64,000 bases of DNA from Mytilus trossulus. Its lineage: Eukaryota > Mollusca > Bivalvia > Mytilida > Mytilidae. A model generated the notes under the pieces. The model was not told the origin of the DNA and searched no databases. It saw only the letters and a program-made list of their open reading frames with translations. Position numbers and translations under genes: made by a program. Below, in pieces: positions 56,101-63,987 of this stretch; the first letter of the stretch is position 1, and each line of letters begins with the position of its first letter. The stretch covers positions 72,360,283 through 72,424,282 of the forward strand of contig NC_086377.1 in assembly GCF_036588685.1 (NCBI RefSeq), written 5' to 3'.

Positions 56101-57346
56101 TAGTAAATAATGATTTTGCCCTGCCAAATATATACATTTGTGTACAGCAATAAATTGAATGTATTTGCCCTTCCTCATGATCACAGGCCCATCTCTCAGA
56201 TAAACATTGAATGGTCCTTAATAAAACAGTCAATGTCCCATGCAAATTTAAGTTGAAAAAAATTTGGTTCCCATTGAATTTTTGCACAGGCCCATCTCTC
56301 AGATAAACATATTGAATGGTCCTTAATAAAACAGTCAATGTCCCATGCAAATTTAAGTTGAAAAAAATTTGGTTCCCATTGAATTTTTGCACAGGCCCAT
56401 CTCTCAGATAAACATTGAATGGTCCTTAATAAAACAGTCAATGTCCCATGCAAATTTAAGTTGAAAAAAATTTGGTTCCCATTGAATTTTTGCATTAAAA
56501 AGGTAAGAATGTGTCTGAGTACATGAATTCCCACACTCAAGCTTTGGTATTTTCCAAGTATTTTATATAATTCCAAGGCCGTTAGTTGACACCAGAAGCG
56601 ACGAAGCAGCGCATCTATTTTGGATGGGCAAATATCCACTTTTTGATATGGGACGAGCGCGGACGTCCCACGGCCCCAGTTTGTCTGGCAAAACAGCCGT
56701 TGGACGTCAGAGTAATCTCGAACTATACATTTACAAGTTATATTTACCATTAATTTATTTCCGAAAAAAAAAAACGATGGACTTCACAAAGTATGGACGA
56801 TTTTGTCATAGGCTATGGTAGCTGCGGAACCGTAGCTCTTAGGTCCTTATGTTATTTTTTGACTATTTGCGGACCATAGAGCTACGGATTTTTCCTATTT
56901 CTATGGTCCGCAAATAGTCAAAAAATAACATAAGGACCTAAGAGCTACGGTTCCGCAGCTAAGGCTATGGTCGATGCATCTTTCAATGTATGGACGATAC
57001 ATCCTATGGACGACGTAGCAGTATGGACGTCACGCCCTGCATCGCCCATAAACACACCGTCCAATCCAAATAGGTACATGTACCTCGTAGAGTATACGGA
57101 CATAACTGATCATTTAGCTTAGAATTATATTTTATATCATAATCAAGAAAAGTACCTCATCTTGAAGGATTTGCTTCTAGGGGATTTCCCTCCCTTTGCC
57201 TTCCAACTCCCACTGTGGAATGCAAAATTGGCCAGACTAGTGACAGGACTCGTACGGTTAGATCTGTTTTGTAACTGATTGGCAAGCCGGGTCATCATCG
57301 CTTCGTTATCCACGAGTTCTGTGACAAGTTTCCTTGCGGATTCCAT
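43849..57346 (-). CDS. HECT-type E3 ubiquitin ligase gene carried by the transposon (disrupted)
   Basis: Minus-strand exons: 57156-57346, 53379-53579, 50259-50376, 49374-49606, 45414-45611, 43849-44159. Junctions 1-2, 3-4 and 4-5 join in phase; exons are missing between 2-3 and 5-6. Exons 1-2: MESARKLVTELVDNEAMMTR, and GVFMKEVVLLAGPNSSLPKQ. Exon 3 opens HECT: DVSDAGGPRREYFRLLWQSV. Exon 4: GEYIALGIMMATGIIQGSEA. Exon 5: WWEEIDGIM, LRCSSMITDLKKGLETYD. Exon 6: HILVFATGSSRIPTTGF and FPCAVTCSNELQL with the catalytic Cys of HECT ligases. The type recalls the multi-copy 'G2E3-like' proteins of molluscs and fish. HECT ligases take ubiquitin from an E2 and pass it to a target. An in-frame TAG (53435-53437) breaks exon 2. 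Target and role in transposition unknown. Confidence 0.7.
44160..45413. other. HECT intron sequence
   Basis: AT-rich; expected to hold one missing exon, which I could not locate. 45345-45372 is a stray copy of the subterminal block 'aatgaatattcatgagatga'. Confidence 0.4.
45414..45611 (-). CDS. HECT exon 5
   Basis: Acceptor ctttatgtatag, donor GAAACATATGAT|gtaagg; 66 codons, phase 0 at both ends. Reads VENATCDNEVREAVDKNRWW, then EEIDGIMSRV, and LTTLRCSSMITDLKKGLETY, the helical part between HECT N- and C-lobes ('...i..l..GL.ty'). Confidence 0.65.
46549..46554. other. 6-bp target duplication of the 1.1-kb relative
   Basis: CAGAGG here and at 47672-47677 flank the element exactly. Confidence 0.85.
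46555..47671 (+). mobile_element. 1.1-kb non-autonomous relative with intact ends
   Basis: TATGGCAAGCCGTTCTCGTC ... inverted end GCCATA at 47671, with CAGAGG on both sides. Long satellite arms (46615-46945 and 47480-47620) face each other. The centre holds unrelated sequence, including a reverse-transcriptase-like fragment (47128-47270). Confidence 0.9.
47128..47270 (+). pseudogene. Penelope-like RT C-terminal fragment
   Basis: One frame reads NFIKIIRKHWNNLQKECSEI, FTQVSNIAYKRNKNIKD, stop, LAKSGKQL. This is close to the 'i..i.kkHW..L..d..l..if...p..ayRRn.NirD.Lv.s' block that follows the reverse transcriptase of Penelope-like elements. Only this piece is present, inside the small transposon. 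Confidence 0.4.
47678..49012. other. HECT intron: AT-rich with one hairpin
   Basis: No gene. 48255-48353 is an inverted repeat: 'tcatttttcatatcagatgt' pairs with 'tacatctgatatgaaaaatg' around a ~50-base loop. 48775-48830 is an A-rich tail-like run after aataaaatatg. Confidence 0.5.
49013..49146 (-). repeat. Mussel dispersed repeat, inverted copy
   Basis: 'gagaatggaaatgggaaatg' through 'cccgcacccggaggcgtcct'. Inverted copy of the family at 17650. Confidence 0.85.
49374..49606 (-). CDS. HECT exon 4 (N-lobe)
   Basis: Acceptor tatttattataag; starts G|GT to join exon 3 in phase (VTG-CRNRGYTLRPN). Reads YGAQARGEYIALGIMMATGI, IQGSEAPALFVPSMVDAIVG, then EEYYHQQLNEVQQF. It ends at a TTT|gtaaag donor in phase 0, which fits exon 5. 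'yialGimmAtgiiqGs.aP..f.ps.v.ai' is the expected N-lobe pattern. Confidence 0.75.
49864..49965 (-). mobile_element. SINE fragment, inverted
   Basis: 'gattgattgattgttggttg' and 'cagtggcaaatatttcatgc': the 3' end of the SINE at 63022 in reverse. Confidence 0.75.
50045..50238 (-). mobile_element. Truncated relative of the 29-kb element
   Basis: Satellite units end in 'gttttgacgagaactgctgg' and CCATA at 50238. It sits 20 bp from the donor of HECT exon 3 (50259), inside the intron. Confidence 0.75.
50259..50376 (-). CDS. HECT exon 3 (start of the domain)
   Basis: Acceptor ctatatttttag, donor GTTACAG|gtttga; 118 nt, phase 0 to 1. Reads VSFTSDEGSVEDVSDAGGPR then REYFRLLWQSVIESSGLVTG. 'D.GGPrReyFrLL' is the opening signature of HECT domains. 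Confidence 0.8.
50782..52067 (+). mobile_element. 1.29-kb hAT-type MITE
   Basis: ATTACTAA flanks both sides (50774-50781, 52068-52075). Left end CAGACTTGGGGTAATTG, right end inverted CAGAGATGGGTCCGATTAC. Both ends are rich in 'gtaatcattaat' units. The 8-bp duplication and CAG...CTG ends fit hAT. No transposase inside. Confidence 0.85.
52280..52470 (+). repeat. Dispersed repeat ('ggcctacccagacacataat')
   Basis: 'cacccttggcctacccagac' and 'gactccaggccgactagact' resemble a common molluscan repeat. The open frame here is not annotated. Confidence 0.4.
52554..53016 (+). mobile_element. 463-bp non-autonomous relative with intact duplication
   Basis: ATTGTC at 52548-52553 and 53017-53022. Left end TATAGCACGCTGTTCTCATC, right end GCCATA inverted. 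It consists almost only of two facing satellite arms around 'gcgcacattttatgcgcac'. Confidence 0.9.
53379..53579 (-). CDS. HECT gene exon 2 with in-frame stop
   Basis: Acceptor atttcatttacag, donor CAGTAAA|gtgagt. It starts with one base that completes the AG of exon 1 (S), then KKSKGVFMKEVVLLAGPNSS, LPKQSRKEKLHQNGHVMAAM, IFEKDWE, TAG, EEVMASFYSAFSFLPQTV. The TAG at 53435-53437 is a single-base change away from several sense codons. The N-terminal 'skgvFmKeVvLl.gp' block is shared by multi-copy mollusc HECT proteins as I remember them. Confidence 0.65.
54240..54358 (-). mobile_element. Truncated relative of the 29-kb element
   Basis: Two satellite units, then 'gttttgatgagaacggcttg' and CCATA at 54358. 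Confidence 0.7.
54359..55139. other. HECT intron 1, non-coding
   Basis: AT-rich, no gene. Diffuse near-repeats of 'ttaaactgtttcaaatcat'-type sequence. Confidence 0.35.
55140..56035 (+). repeat. Bivalve repeat with 'atgaaaatgaggtcaaggtc' units
   Basis: About five diverged ~150-bp units, each with 'ccatgaaaatgaggtcaagg' and 'cttacaatcattccatacac'-type blocks. It ends 'tgactttcgtcacaggcgag'. A decayed reverse copy lies at 35340-35720. Confidence 0.75.
56184..56494 (+). repeat. ~103-bp tandem repeat, three copies
   Basis: 'caggcccatctctcagataa' starts at 56184, 56287 and 56392. Copies are nearly identical (one has two extra bases). The minus strand stays open across copies, which explains the long open frames here. 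Confidence 0.95.
56819..56961. mobile_element. 143-bp foldback MITE with 9-bp duplication
   Basis: Two perfect 61-bp arms (56819-56879 and 56901-56961) face each other across a 21-base loop. The arm starts TAGCTGCGGAACCGTAGCTC. AGGCTATGG flanks both sides exactly (56810-56818, 56962-56970). A 9-bp duplication points to Mutator-type transposition. It lies in intron 1 of the HECT gene. Confidence 0.9.
57156..57346 (-). CDS. HECT gene exon 1
   Basis: ATG in a strong context (GCGCCATGG) at 57346; an in-frame ATG at 57394 is possible but weaker. Reads MESARKLVTELVDNEAMMTR, LANQLQNRSNRTSPVTSLAN, FAFHSGSWKAKGGKSPRSKS, FKM and ends AG|gtactt. The two leftover bases join exon 2 in phase. A basic, Ser-rich N-terminus with no known domain. 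It begins 480 bp inside the right end. Confidence 0.6.
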
Positions 57347-57504
57347 GGCGCCAAATAAAAATAGTCTGGGATCCCGGCCTATTCTGAGCTTCACATCGCA
57401 ATGTCAATTTGAGTCAGGAACCCAGGCTACAGATGAAAAGCGAGTTCTGTCCCCTAGTTGTTTAAGCTTGTAATAGAATCAGAATAACTATGCTAATTAG
57501 ATCT

Positions 57505-57826
57505 GTGCGCATAAAATGTGCGCACAAATCTCATTGTGTAATTTTCAATTCTCAGTGTGTGTTTTTCAGTTTATTTCATCTCAGTGTGTCTTTTTGAAAT
57601 CTCAGTGTGTAATTTTCAATTCTCAGTGTGTAATTTTTAATTCTCAGTGTGTGTTTTTCATTTTTTGTAATCTCAGTGCGTCTTTATGAAATCTCAGTGT
57701 GTAATTTTTAATTCTCAGTGTGTGTTTTTAAGTTTTTTAATCTCAGTGTGTTTTTTTTAAATTCTCAGTGTGTAAATTTTTCGAAAAATGGTTTAAACAT
57801 AGTTTTGACGAGAACGGCTTGCCATA
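57505..57826 (-). repeat. Right inverted repeat of the 29-kb element
   Basis: Reads as the reverse of 28807-29085; I find no difference over the outer ~185 bp. Further in it has one extra satellite unit and ends near 'gtgcgcacaaatc'. Confidence 0.9.
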
Positions 57827-57832
57827 ATTACC
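57827..57832. other. Right target-site duplication ATTACC
   Basis: Partner of 28801-28806. Confidence 0.9.
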
Positions 57833-58424
57833 GGCCGTAAATGAAATATCATCTAACATAGTTGGAAAATATGTACGTACGCATGACAGTAGTATAAAGA
57901 ACATTAGTTCTGTTGTCAGAAGAAATACTAGTAGTTATGAAATTGATAAACTAAACCAATATAGCCGTAAAGAAAATATACGTATATCGGGATTACAGGA
58001 AGTAGAAGGAACTGATGACTTCACTATTTTCAAACAATTATGTGAAAAAATTGAAGTAGATGTTAAAAAAGAGGACATTGTTGCATGCCATCGAGTTGGT
58101 GACCCGAAAAAGAAGCCGCGTCAAATGCTTGTTAGATTCGTTACGAGGGACCTGAAATTTAAAATTTTCACAAACAAAAAGAAACTCAAAGATGACGCTA
58201 GTTTGAGTAAGGTATACATAAATGAAGATCTGACTTTGCTAAGAATGAAATTACTGCAGTATGTTAAGAAATTAGAAAACGTAAAAGCAGCCTTTCCGAG
58301 GGATGGCAAAGTTCAGTGCATAATGAAAGATGGAAAGAAATTCACAGTGGAGAACCCTGATGATCTCTTTAATCTTGGTGAGGATGACGTCGACTATGGA
58401 GAATTGGGTTTACCTAACCTATAG
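57833..58424 (+). CDS. LINE ORF1, second part (RRM-like)
   Basis: Open from the transposon boundary to a stop at 58424: AVNEISSNIVGKYV, LNQYSRKENIRISGLQE, VKKEDIVACHRVGDPKKKPR, QMLVRFVTRDLKFKIFTNKK, VYINEDLTLLRMKL. 'YSRkeNirIsGl.E' with the 'chRvG....kpr.m.vrF' block is the RRM-type RNA-binding core of LINE ORF1 proteins. It binds element RNA. With 28598-28806 it makes one uninterrupted frame. Confidence 0.8.
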
Positions 58425-58445
58425 GGATCGTATGGAAGGCGAAAT

Positions 58446-59500
58446 GTGTCATATAGTTCAAGTTTCAACAAATCGTGTTTGTTTAGTGTTTCATCCAAAA
58501 ATGAAAATTTATCTAAAAATGGAAATTCGCTTGTGCGTGAGGATGCGAGTTTAGATAGTTCTGTCACATTAATAAGTGATGAATCCAGCAATGAAAGTGT
58601 TTTAAATCAGGATGCTAATCCAAGATCAATCAAAATATATTCTCTAAATGTGTGTGGGATCATTTCGAAATTAAAATTCCCAGATTTGGAAGAAAAATGT
58701 GCAGATTATGATATATTGTGTTTTTGTGAGTCAAAGCTTGACAACCTAGTTGAGGTTGAGTTCTCAAATTTTGTTAAATTACCACCTTTAAATAGAAAAG
58801 GTGCAAAGCATAAATCTGGTGGCATAGTGGTCTTTGTTAAAGAGTTTTTATATTCAAATATTGAAGTTCTTGAATGTTCTAGTGAAAATGCATTGTGGTT
58901 TATTGTTAATAATATTTTATTTGAACCTGTTTTATTTGGTGCATGTAATATACCACCTGAGAGAAGTGACTATAGCTCTATTGACATTTTCGATGTTATA
59001 GAAACTGAACTTTTAAAGTATGCAGTCGACAAAAACTGTAAAGTCTGCCTTCTTGGCGACTTTAACGCGCATACCGGGAAAGAAAGATGACTTTGTTGAA
59101 ATGAATCACTATGTTAGTGAATCAGCTCAACTTGACAAGGAGATTAAGCAGAATTTTGACTTTGTAGACTTAGACGCATTAGGTATTTGTAAAAAACGTT
59201 CTAGTCTGGATAAATCTGTAGATAATTATGGAAATAGATTATTATTGTTATGCAAAGACTTAAATTTATTGATTGCAAATGGCAGATTGTTCAAAGATAA
59301 AAATATCGGGGCACTTACTTGTAAAGAATCGACTGTTGTTGACTATTGTATTGTGTCTCCTGAATTGTTTACAAATATTTTAGATTTTGAAATTCTTCCT
59401 TATGATCCAATGCTAAGTGATGTGCATAATGCAATTTATATTGAAATGTCAAGTAAAGATACATGTATGCCTGTTGTTGAAAATATAAATGTTGATATTG
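58446..59500 (+). pseudogene. LINE ORF2 endonuclease domain
   Basis: After a Ser/Asn-rich start: IKIYSLNVCGIISKLKFPDL, DILCFCESKLD, KSGGIVVFVKEFLYS, KVCLLGDFNAHTGK. A one-base frameshift near 59085 shifts the frame to DDFVEMNHYV. The later motifs NLLIANGRLF, STVVDYCIVS and LSDVHNAIYIEM (SDH-type) follow. This is the order of an apurinic-type endonuclease that nicks target DNA. Confidence 0.75.
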
Positions 59501-60040
59501 ATGATTCCTCTGTTGTTACTAAAAGTAAGTGGGAAAATGACAAATATCATGAATTTAATGATTGTATTGATGAAGCTGTTATTCACTCAATTGTTGTTAA
59601 ACTTGAAGAAATAGATACTGATCTGATAGATAATATTGTTGTTAATTCAATAGTTGATGAATGTAATTCTTTAATTTTACAAGCTGCCTCAAAATGTGAT
59701 TTGTTATTGAAAAAAAAGGTCATTAGAAAGGTTGATAATTCTTTAAAAAAAAGAAAGGTTAAGAAACCATGGTTCAATAGAGAATGTGCTGAAAAACGCA
59801 AATTGTATCATAGAGCAAAAAATTATAACTGAAGAGTTAAAACTGCTGAAAGCAAGACAAATTTAACAGTGTGTAGTAAAGAGTACAAAAAGGTTTTATG
59901 TAATCAATATAGATTGTATAATAAGAATTTCATTAAGAAGTTAAAAAATCTTAAGACAAAATGATTGTAAATCATACTGGAACTTACTGAACAGAGCATG
60001 TAGCTCTCAGACTAAACAGAATATTGTCAATAAAGTGTCT
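59500..60040 (+). pseudogene. LINE ORF2 linker, broken
   Basis: Continues ORF2 to KKPWFNRECAEKRKLYHRAK; a stop at about 59830 and a frameshift near 59958 follow, then ACSSQTKQNIVNKVSLDCFY leads into the RT. Confidence 0.65.
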
Positions 60041-61622
60041 CTTGATTGTTTTTATAAACATTTTAAGAAATTGAACTCTGCTCAAGATGAAAATGATGAT
60101 ACATTTGAAAATATTGATGTTGATAATATTACTAGTTTAAATACTGAAGTGAATAGAGCTATTTCAGAAAATGAGGTGAGACAGGCTATTAAAGGGTTGA
60201 AAAATAATAAAGCCTGTGGAAATGATTTGATTATTAATGAATTTTTGAAGCATTCTGCTGATAAAATGTTACCAGTTTTTATTGCTTTGTTTAATATTGT
60301 TTTTGAATCTGGTTGTATACCAGACTCATGGTCTGAAGGTATTATTGTACCAATATATAAATGTAAAGGAGACCCTGCAAATCCTGATAACTACAGGGGC
60401 ATTACGGTTCTTAGCTGTTTTGGTAAATTATTCACATGTGTGAATAATAGGCTTAATTGTTATTTAGATAATTTTAATGTTCTCTGCGAAGAGCAAGCAG
60501 GCTTTAGAAAGCATTACGGTACTACTGATCACATTTTTAATATGAACTGTCTGATTGATCTTTACTTGCGATGTAACAAACCTTTATTTTGTGCTTTAGT
60601 TGACTACCGGAAAGCCTTTGACTCGGTGGATAGATGTGCATTATGGCACAAGTTACTACAACAATGTATTGATGGTAAAATGTTTTAAGTTATTCACAGT
60701 ATGTATAAAAATGCCAAATATTGTGTACGATTAGGTTGTAACGCCTCAAGTTTCTTTTTTAGCAATGTTGGCGTACGCCAAGGAGAAAATTTGTCTCCTG
60801 TACTATTTTCATTGTTTTTAAATGATCTAGTTGAATTTTTGTCACATTCTTATGAAGGTTTGTCAAATGTTTACAATGCTGCTCATATTTTTCTTGATAA
60901 TGATGAAATTGCTGTATACTTTAGATTGTATCTATTACTTTATGCTGATGACACTGTATTTCTAGCAAAGTCTGAATCTGAATTGCAAGCTGCCTTGAAT
61001 GCCATGTATTTGTATTGCAAATGTTGGAAATTAGAAGTAAATGTTGCTAAGACTAAGATAGTAATTTTTAGAAAACGTACTTTTGAACTGAATAACAACC
61101 TTGCTTTCACTTATGATGGTCAAAATATAGATATTGTTGATGATTTTACATATCTTGGAATAATTTTTGCTTCAAATGGTTCATTTTGTAAAAATAAAGA
61201 AAGATTAGTTTGTCAAGCTAGAAAGGCTATGTTTAGTATAATGAAAAAAAGTAGAAAACTAAATTTACCTATTGATATACAGCTTGAGATGTTTGATGTA
61301 ATGGTTTTACCTATATTAATGTATGGTTGTGAGATTTGGGGTTCTACTAATAACAGTATACTAGAATCATTTTGTCTGCAATTTTATAAATATATACTAA
61401 GTCTGAAGAAATGTACACCAAATTGTATCATGTATGGTGAACTAGGAAGATTTCCTATTGATATTGTTATCAAAAGTAGAATGGTTGCATTCTGGAAAAG
61501 AATTATTTGTAATAAGCAAGATAAAATTGCTGCTACTTTGTACAAGTTATTATATAACATGCATATCAAGAATTTTTTCCATTGTAAATGGATTGTTTGT
61601 ATTGAAAAAACCCTTAATAATT
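60041..61622 (+). pseudogene. LINE ORF2 reverse transcriptase
   Basis: VRQAIKGLKNNKACGNDLII, IPDSWSEGIIVPIYKCKGDP, NPDNYRGITVLSCFGKLF, CEEQAGFRKHYGTTDHIF, FCALVDYRKAFDSVDR (motif A), VGVRQGENLSPVLFSLFLND (motif B), LLLYADDTVFLAKSESELQA (motif C, intact YADD), VNVAKTKIVIF, FTYLGIIF. A nonsense TAA at about 60686 separates motif A from B, and TGA at about 61622 ends the frame before the C-terminal region. Confidence 0.85.
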
Positions 61623-62297
61623 GAGGTCTCTCAGAGTACTGGCTGTCACAGAGTGTACCAAAAAATGTAGTCATATCAAATCTAGTCAAACAATGTCTCT
61701 GTGATCAGTTCAAACAAACTTGGGTTACTACTGTTTATGATTCAGCTAAATGTTTAAATTATAGAATTTTCAAAACCATTCATAATTTTGAAAGATATAT
61801 TGTTGATCTACCATATGATCTTCGAAAGGCATATTGTAATTTTAGATGTATGAACCTTAAATTGCCAATAGAACAAGGTCATTTTTGGGGTGTTGAACGT
61901 GATGATCGCATTTGTGATTTATGCAATTTATGTGAAATTGGTGATGAATTTCATTATCTTTTTAAATGTACTTTTTTTTCAAATGAAAGAAAAAGGCTTT
62001 TGCCCTGTAATGTGTATATAAGCCAAATGCTATAAAGTATTGTGAACTTTTTTGTTCTGATGACTACAATTTAATTGTCAAACTTGCCAAATTTTGTAAA
62101 ATTGTTCTGTCTGTTATAAATTAGATTTGCCTTCCACTGCAAATTCCTTAAATCATGTACTTTATGTATACCATTGAATATGTAACCATGTCATTCTATG
62201 ATCTCATTATTTTGTATATATGTTATTGTTTGTTATTATTGTTTATATTCACATACCCCTGATGGGGTCTTGAGAAATAAAAAGTTTCAAGTTTCAA
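61623..62297 (+). pseudogene. LINE ORF2 C-terminus and 3' tail
   Basis: Continues past the TGA: FRCMNLKLPIEQGHFWGVER, DDRICDLCNLCEIGDEFHYL, FKCTFFSNERKRL, with Cys/His spacing (CdlCnlCeigdefHylfkC) as in LINE C-terminal knuckles. A frameshift near 62025, then a stop near 62124. The 3' tail ends in AGTTTCAAGTTTCAA. Confidence 0.7.
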
Positions 62298-62505
62298 CGG
62301 TAAACGAAAACATGTGGAGATGAAAACAGATTCTGGTGATGAATCGGAACAGGAGACCGTGAATTCCTCTTCGGATAGTGGGGAAAGTTCAGATAATGAC
62401 AATCTTTTTGACCCGTCTGAAATTTTGAAGAAAGGTAACAAGGTACCGGGCAAAATACATTGAAAAATATGCCAATCAGGGCATCACAAAGAACATAAGG
62501 TTAGA
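62298..62505 (+). pseudogene. DIRS-like gag, N-terminal part
   Basis: Reads NGKRKHVEMKTDSGDESEQE, an acidic Ser-rich stretch, LFDPSEILKKGNKVPG and, after a frameshift at about 62458, YIEKYANQGITKNIR. This resembles the N-terminal region of gag-like ORFs in invertebrate DIRS elements. It is cut by the LINE on the left and by a G/A-rich repeat on the right. Confidence 0.4.
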
Positions 62506-62559
62506 AGTAACAAATAACTGTAACATTCATATAAGGGAGATATCATTTGATTTTTATTG

Positions 62560-62790
62560 GGGGGGGGGGGGGGGGGGGCTAGGTTAAAATTTTAAAAAAA
62601 AATAGGCAGGACAGGAGTTTAGAGTTAAAAAAAAAAGGCAGGATGAGACACTTGCAAAAAAAAAAGTCAGGATGACAATTTATGTAAAAAAAGTCGGGAT
62701 CAACTAAAATAACAAAACAGGACCGGATAGAGTGAAAAATAAAAAGGCAGGACAGAGATTACAACTTAAAAAAAATAATGCAGGACAAAA
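62560..62790 (+). repeat. Poly-G run and 'aaaaaaggcaggac' degenerate minisatellite
   Basis: About 18 G's, then six or seven loose units of A-run plus 'ggcaggac/gtcaggatg/gtcgggatc'. It separates two parts of the gag-like frame. Confidence 0.8.
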
Positions 62791-63560
62791 TTGTTCATCC
62801 TTTGAATGCCAAGAAAGAACGTTCTGTTATTAACTCTGAAAACAGAATTTTAGATGCTACTGATCCCTTAGCAATTTTATGGACAGAAGCAGAGAAAGCT
62901 AAGAAACGTGATCGTGGCTTGAATCCAGTAGATGTCATTGACATTGTACAGAGAGCATTAGTTCTGATTGGAAATGCTCACTATGTATACTTAACTGATC
63001 GTCGTAGGTCTATGCTTGGTATCCCCAAGGGTGACTGGGGTATAGAAATATGGTCACTTGGTCTTCTCCCGACCGGCATTAAAACGCTTGCCGAAGTGGG
63101 GCGTCCGTTCAGCTGTGCGGGATGTAACAGGTTCGCAGTCACGTCCGGTCAGAAGGGGACGTTAAATCCGATGCCTCGTGTAACGAGAGTGCCACGCTCT
63201 TTGCACGTTAAGAACCCTTGCAAGAACTCTTTGAGGGGTCCGTAGGTGGCCTGTTGCAAGGCAAAATTTCTGTCCCTATCCAATATACCCTCATTTTCCA
63301 GTGGCAGTCAAAATTTCTCCGACCATCATCCCAGATGGCCACTATTGTATCAATTGTGAACTTGTTCTCATCCTGAATATGCATGAAATATTTGCCACTG
63401 GACGTTAAGCAACCAACAATCAATCAATCTATGCTTGGTAGAGTATTACCAGAATGTTTAGATTTATTAACAGATAAAGATGACAAGAAAGCTCTGTTAA
63501 AAAACTCTAATGAACTATTTGGCCGTAAGTTAAGAAAATTGCTCACCGAAGAGAGCAATG
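62790..63560 (+). pseudogene. DIRS-like gag, split by a SINE
   Basis: 62790-63021 reads HPLNAKKERSVINSENRILD, ATDPLAILWTEAEKAKKRDR, NPVDVIDIVQRALVLIGNAH, YVYLTDRRRSMLG. After the SINE (63022-63427) and its 13-bp duplication the frame goes on: RVLPECLDLLTDKDDKKALL, KNSNELFGRKLRKLLTEESN. 'dPl..lw.....a.......v.divq.alvLiGna......Rr...L......d......lf.......LFG.kfr' matches gag-like ORFs of DIRS/YR retroelements that I recall from molluscs and corals. Clade assignment is from memory. Confidence 0.5.
63022..63427 (+). mobile_element. Full-length SINE with 13-bp target duplication
   Basis: 406 bp, starting tccccaagggtgactggggt and ending 'aaccaacaatcaatcaa'. TCTATGCTTGGTA lies on both sides (63009-63021, 63428-63440). 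Poly-(AATC) tail and a long duplication show target-primed insertion. No tRNA-like head is obvious to me; other copies at 24680, 49864 and 63561. Confidence 0.9.
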
Positions 63561-63987
63561 ATTGATTGATTGTTGGTTGCTTAACGTCCAGTGGCAAATA
63601 TTTCATGCATTATCAGGACGAGAACAAGTTCACAATAAATACAATAGGAAGGTAGATACGATAGAGGCCATCTGGGATGATGGTCGGGGAAATTTAGACC
63701 GCCACTGCAAAAAATGAGGGTATCTTGTATAGGGACAGACATTTTGCCTTGCAACAGGCCACCTACGGACCCCTCAAAGGAGTTGTTGCAAGGGTTCTTA
63801 GCGTGCAAAGAGCGTGGCGCTCTCTTAACACGAGGCAGCGGTTTTAACGTCCCCTTCTGACCGGACGTGACTGCGAACTTGATACATCCCGCACAGCCAA
63901 ATGGACGCCCCACTTCGGCAAGCGTTTTACTGCCGGTCGGGAGAAGACCAAGTGACCATATTTCTATACCCCAATCACCCTTGGGGA
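63561..63987 (-). mobile_element. Second SINE copy, inverted
   Basis: Starts (in reverse) with the (ATTG)n tail and ends 'caatcacccttgggga', the same head as the first copy. The two form a ~400-bp inverted pair separated by 133 bp. Its target duplication is not visible before the window ends. Confidence 0.85.

Larger units (their letters stand above)
28807..57826 (+). mobile_element. 29.0-kb TIR transposon with integrase and HECT ligase genes
   Basis: Left end TATGGCAAGCCGTTCTCGTC; the right end is its inverse. I can read both ends as identical for about 185 bp, including runs of 8 A's, more alike than any other copies in the window. ATTACC flanks both sides, and the surrounding LINE ORF1 is rejoined in frame without it. 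Inside, an rve integrase gene (29293-37600, plus) and a HECT-domain gene (57346-43849, minus) read inward, with starts 486 and 480 bp from the ends. The integrase type resembles the eukaryotic IS3-like (IS3EU) transposases, as I recall them. The interior also contains smaller relatives with the same ends and several other repeats, so 29 kb includes later insertions. Confidence 0.85.
57833..62297 (+). mobile_element. LINE (second one), main part
   Basis: Continuation of the LINE that starts by 28598. Order: ORF1 end (to 58424), ORF2 endonuclease (58446-59500), RT (60035-61620), C-terminal zinc-knuckle-like region (to ~62124), 3' tail with repeated AGTTTCA units (62280-62297). Non-LTR element; I do not assign a clade. 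Stops and frameshifts in ORF2 show the copy is dead. Confidence 0.85.

Noticed and set aside
56012-56750. Two overlapping minus-strand open frames (126 and 184 codons)
   Set aside because: They run through the ~103-bp tandem repeat and show only its echo.
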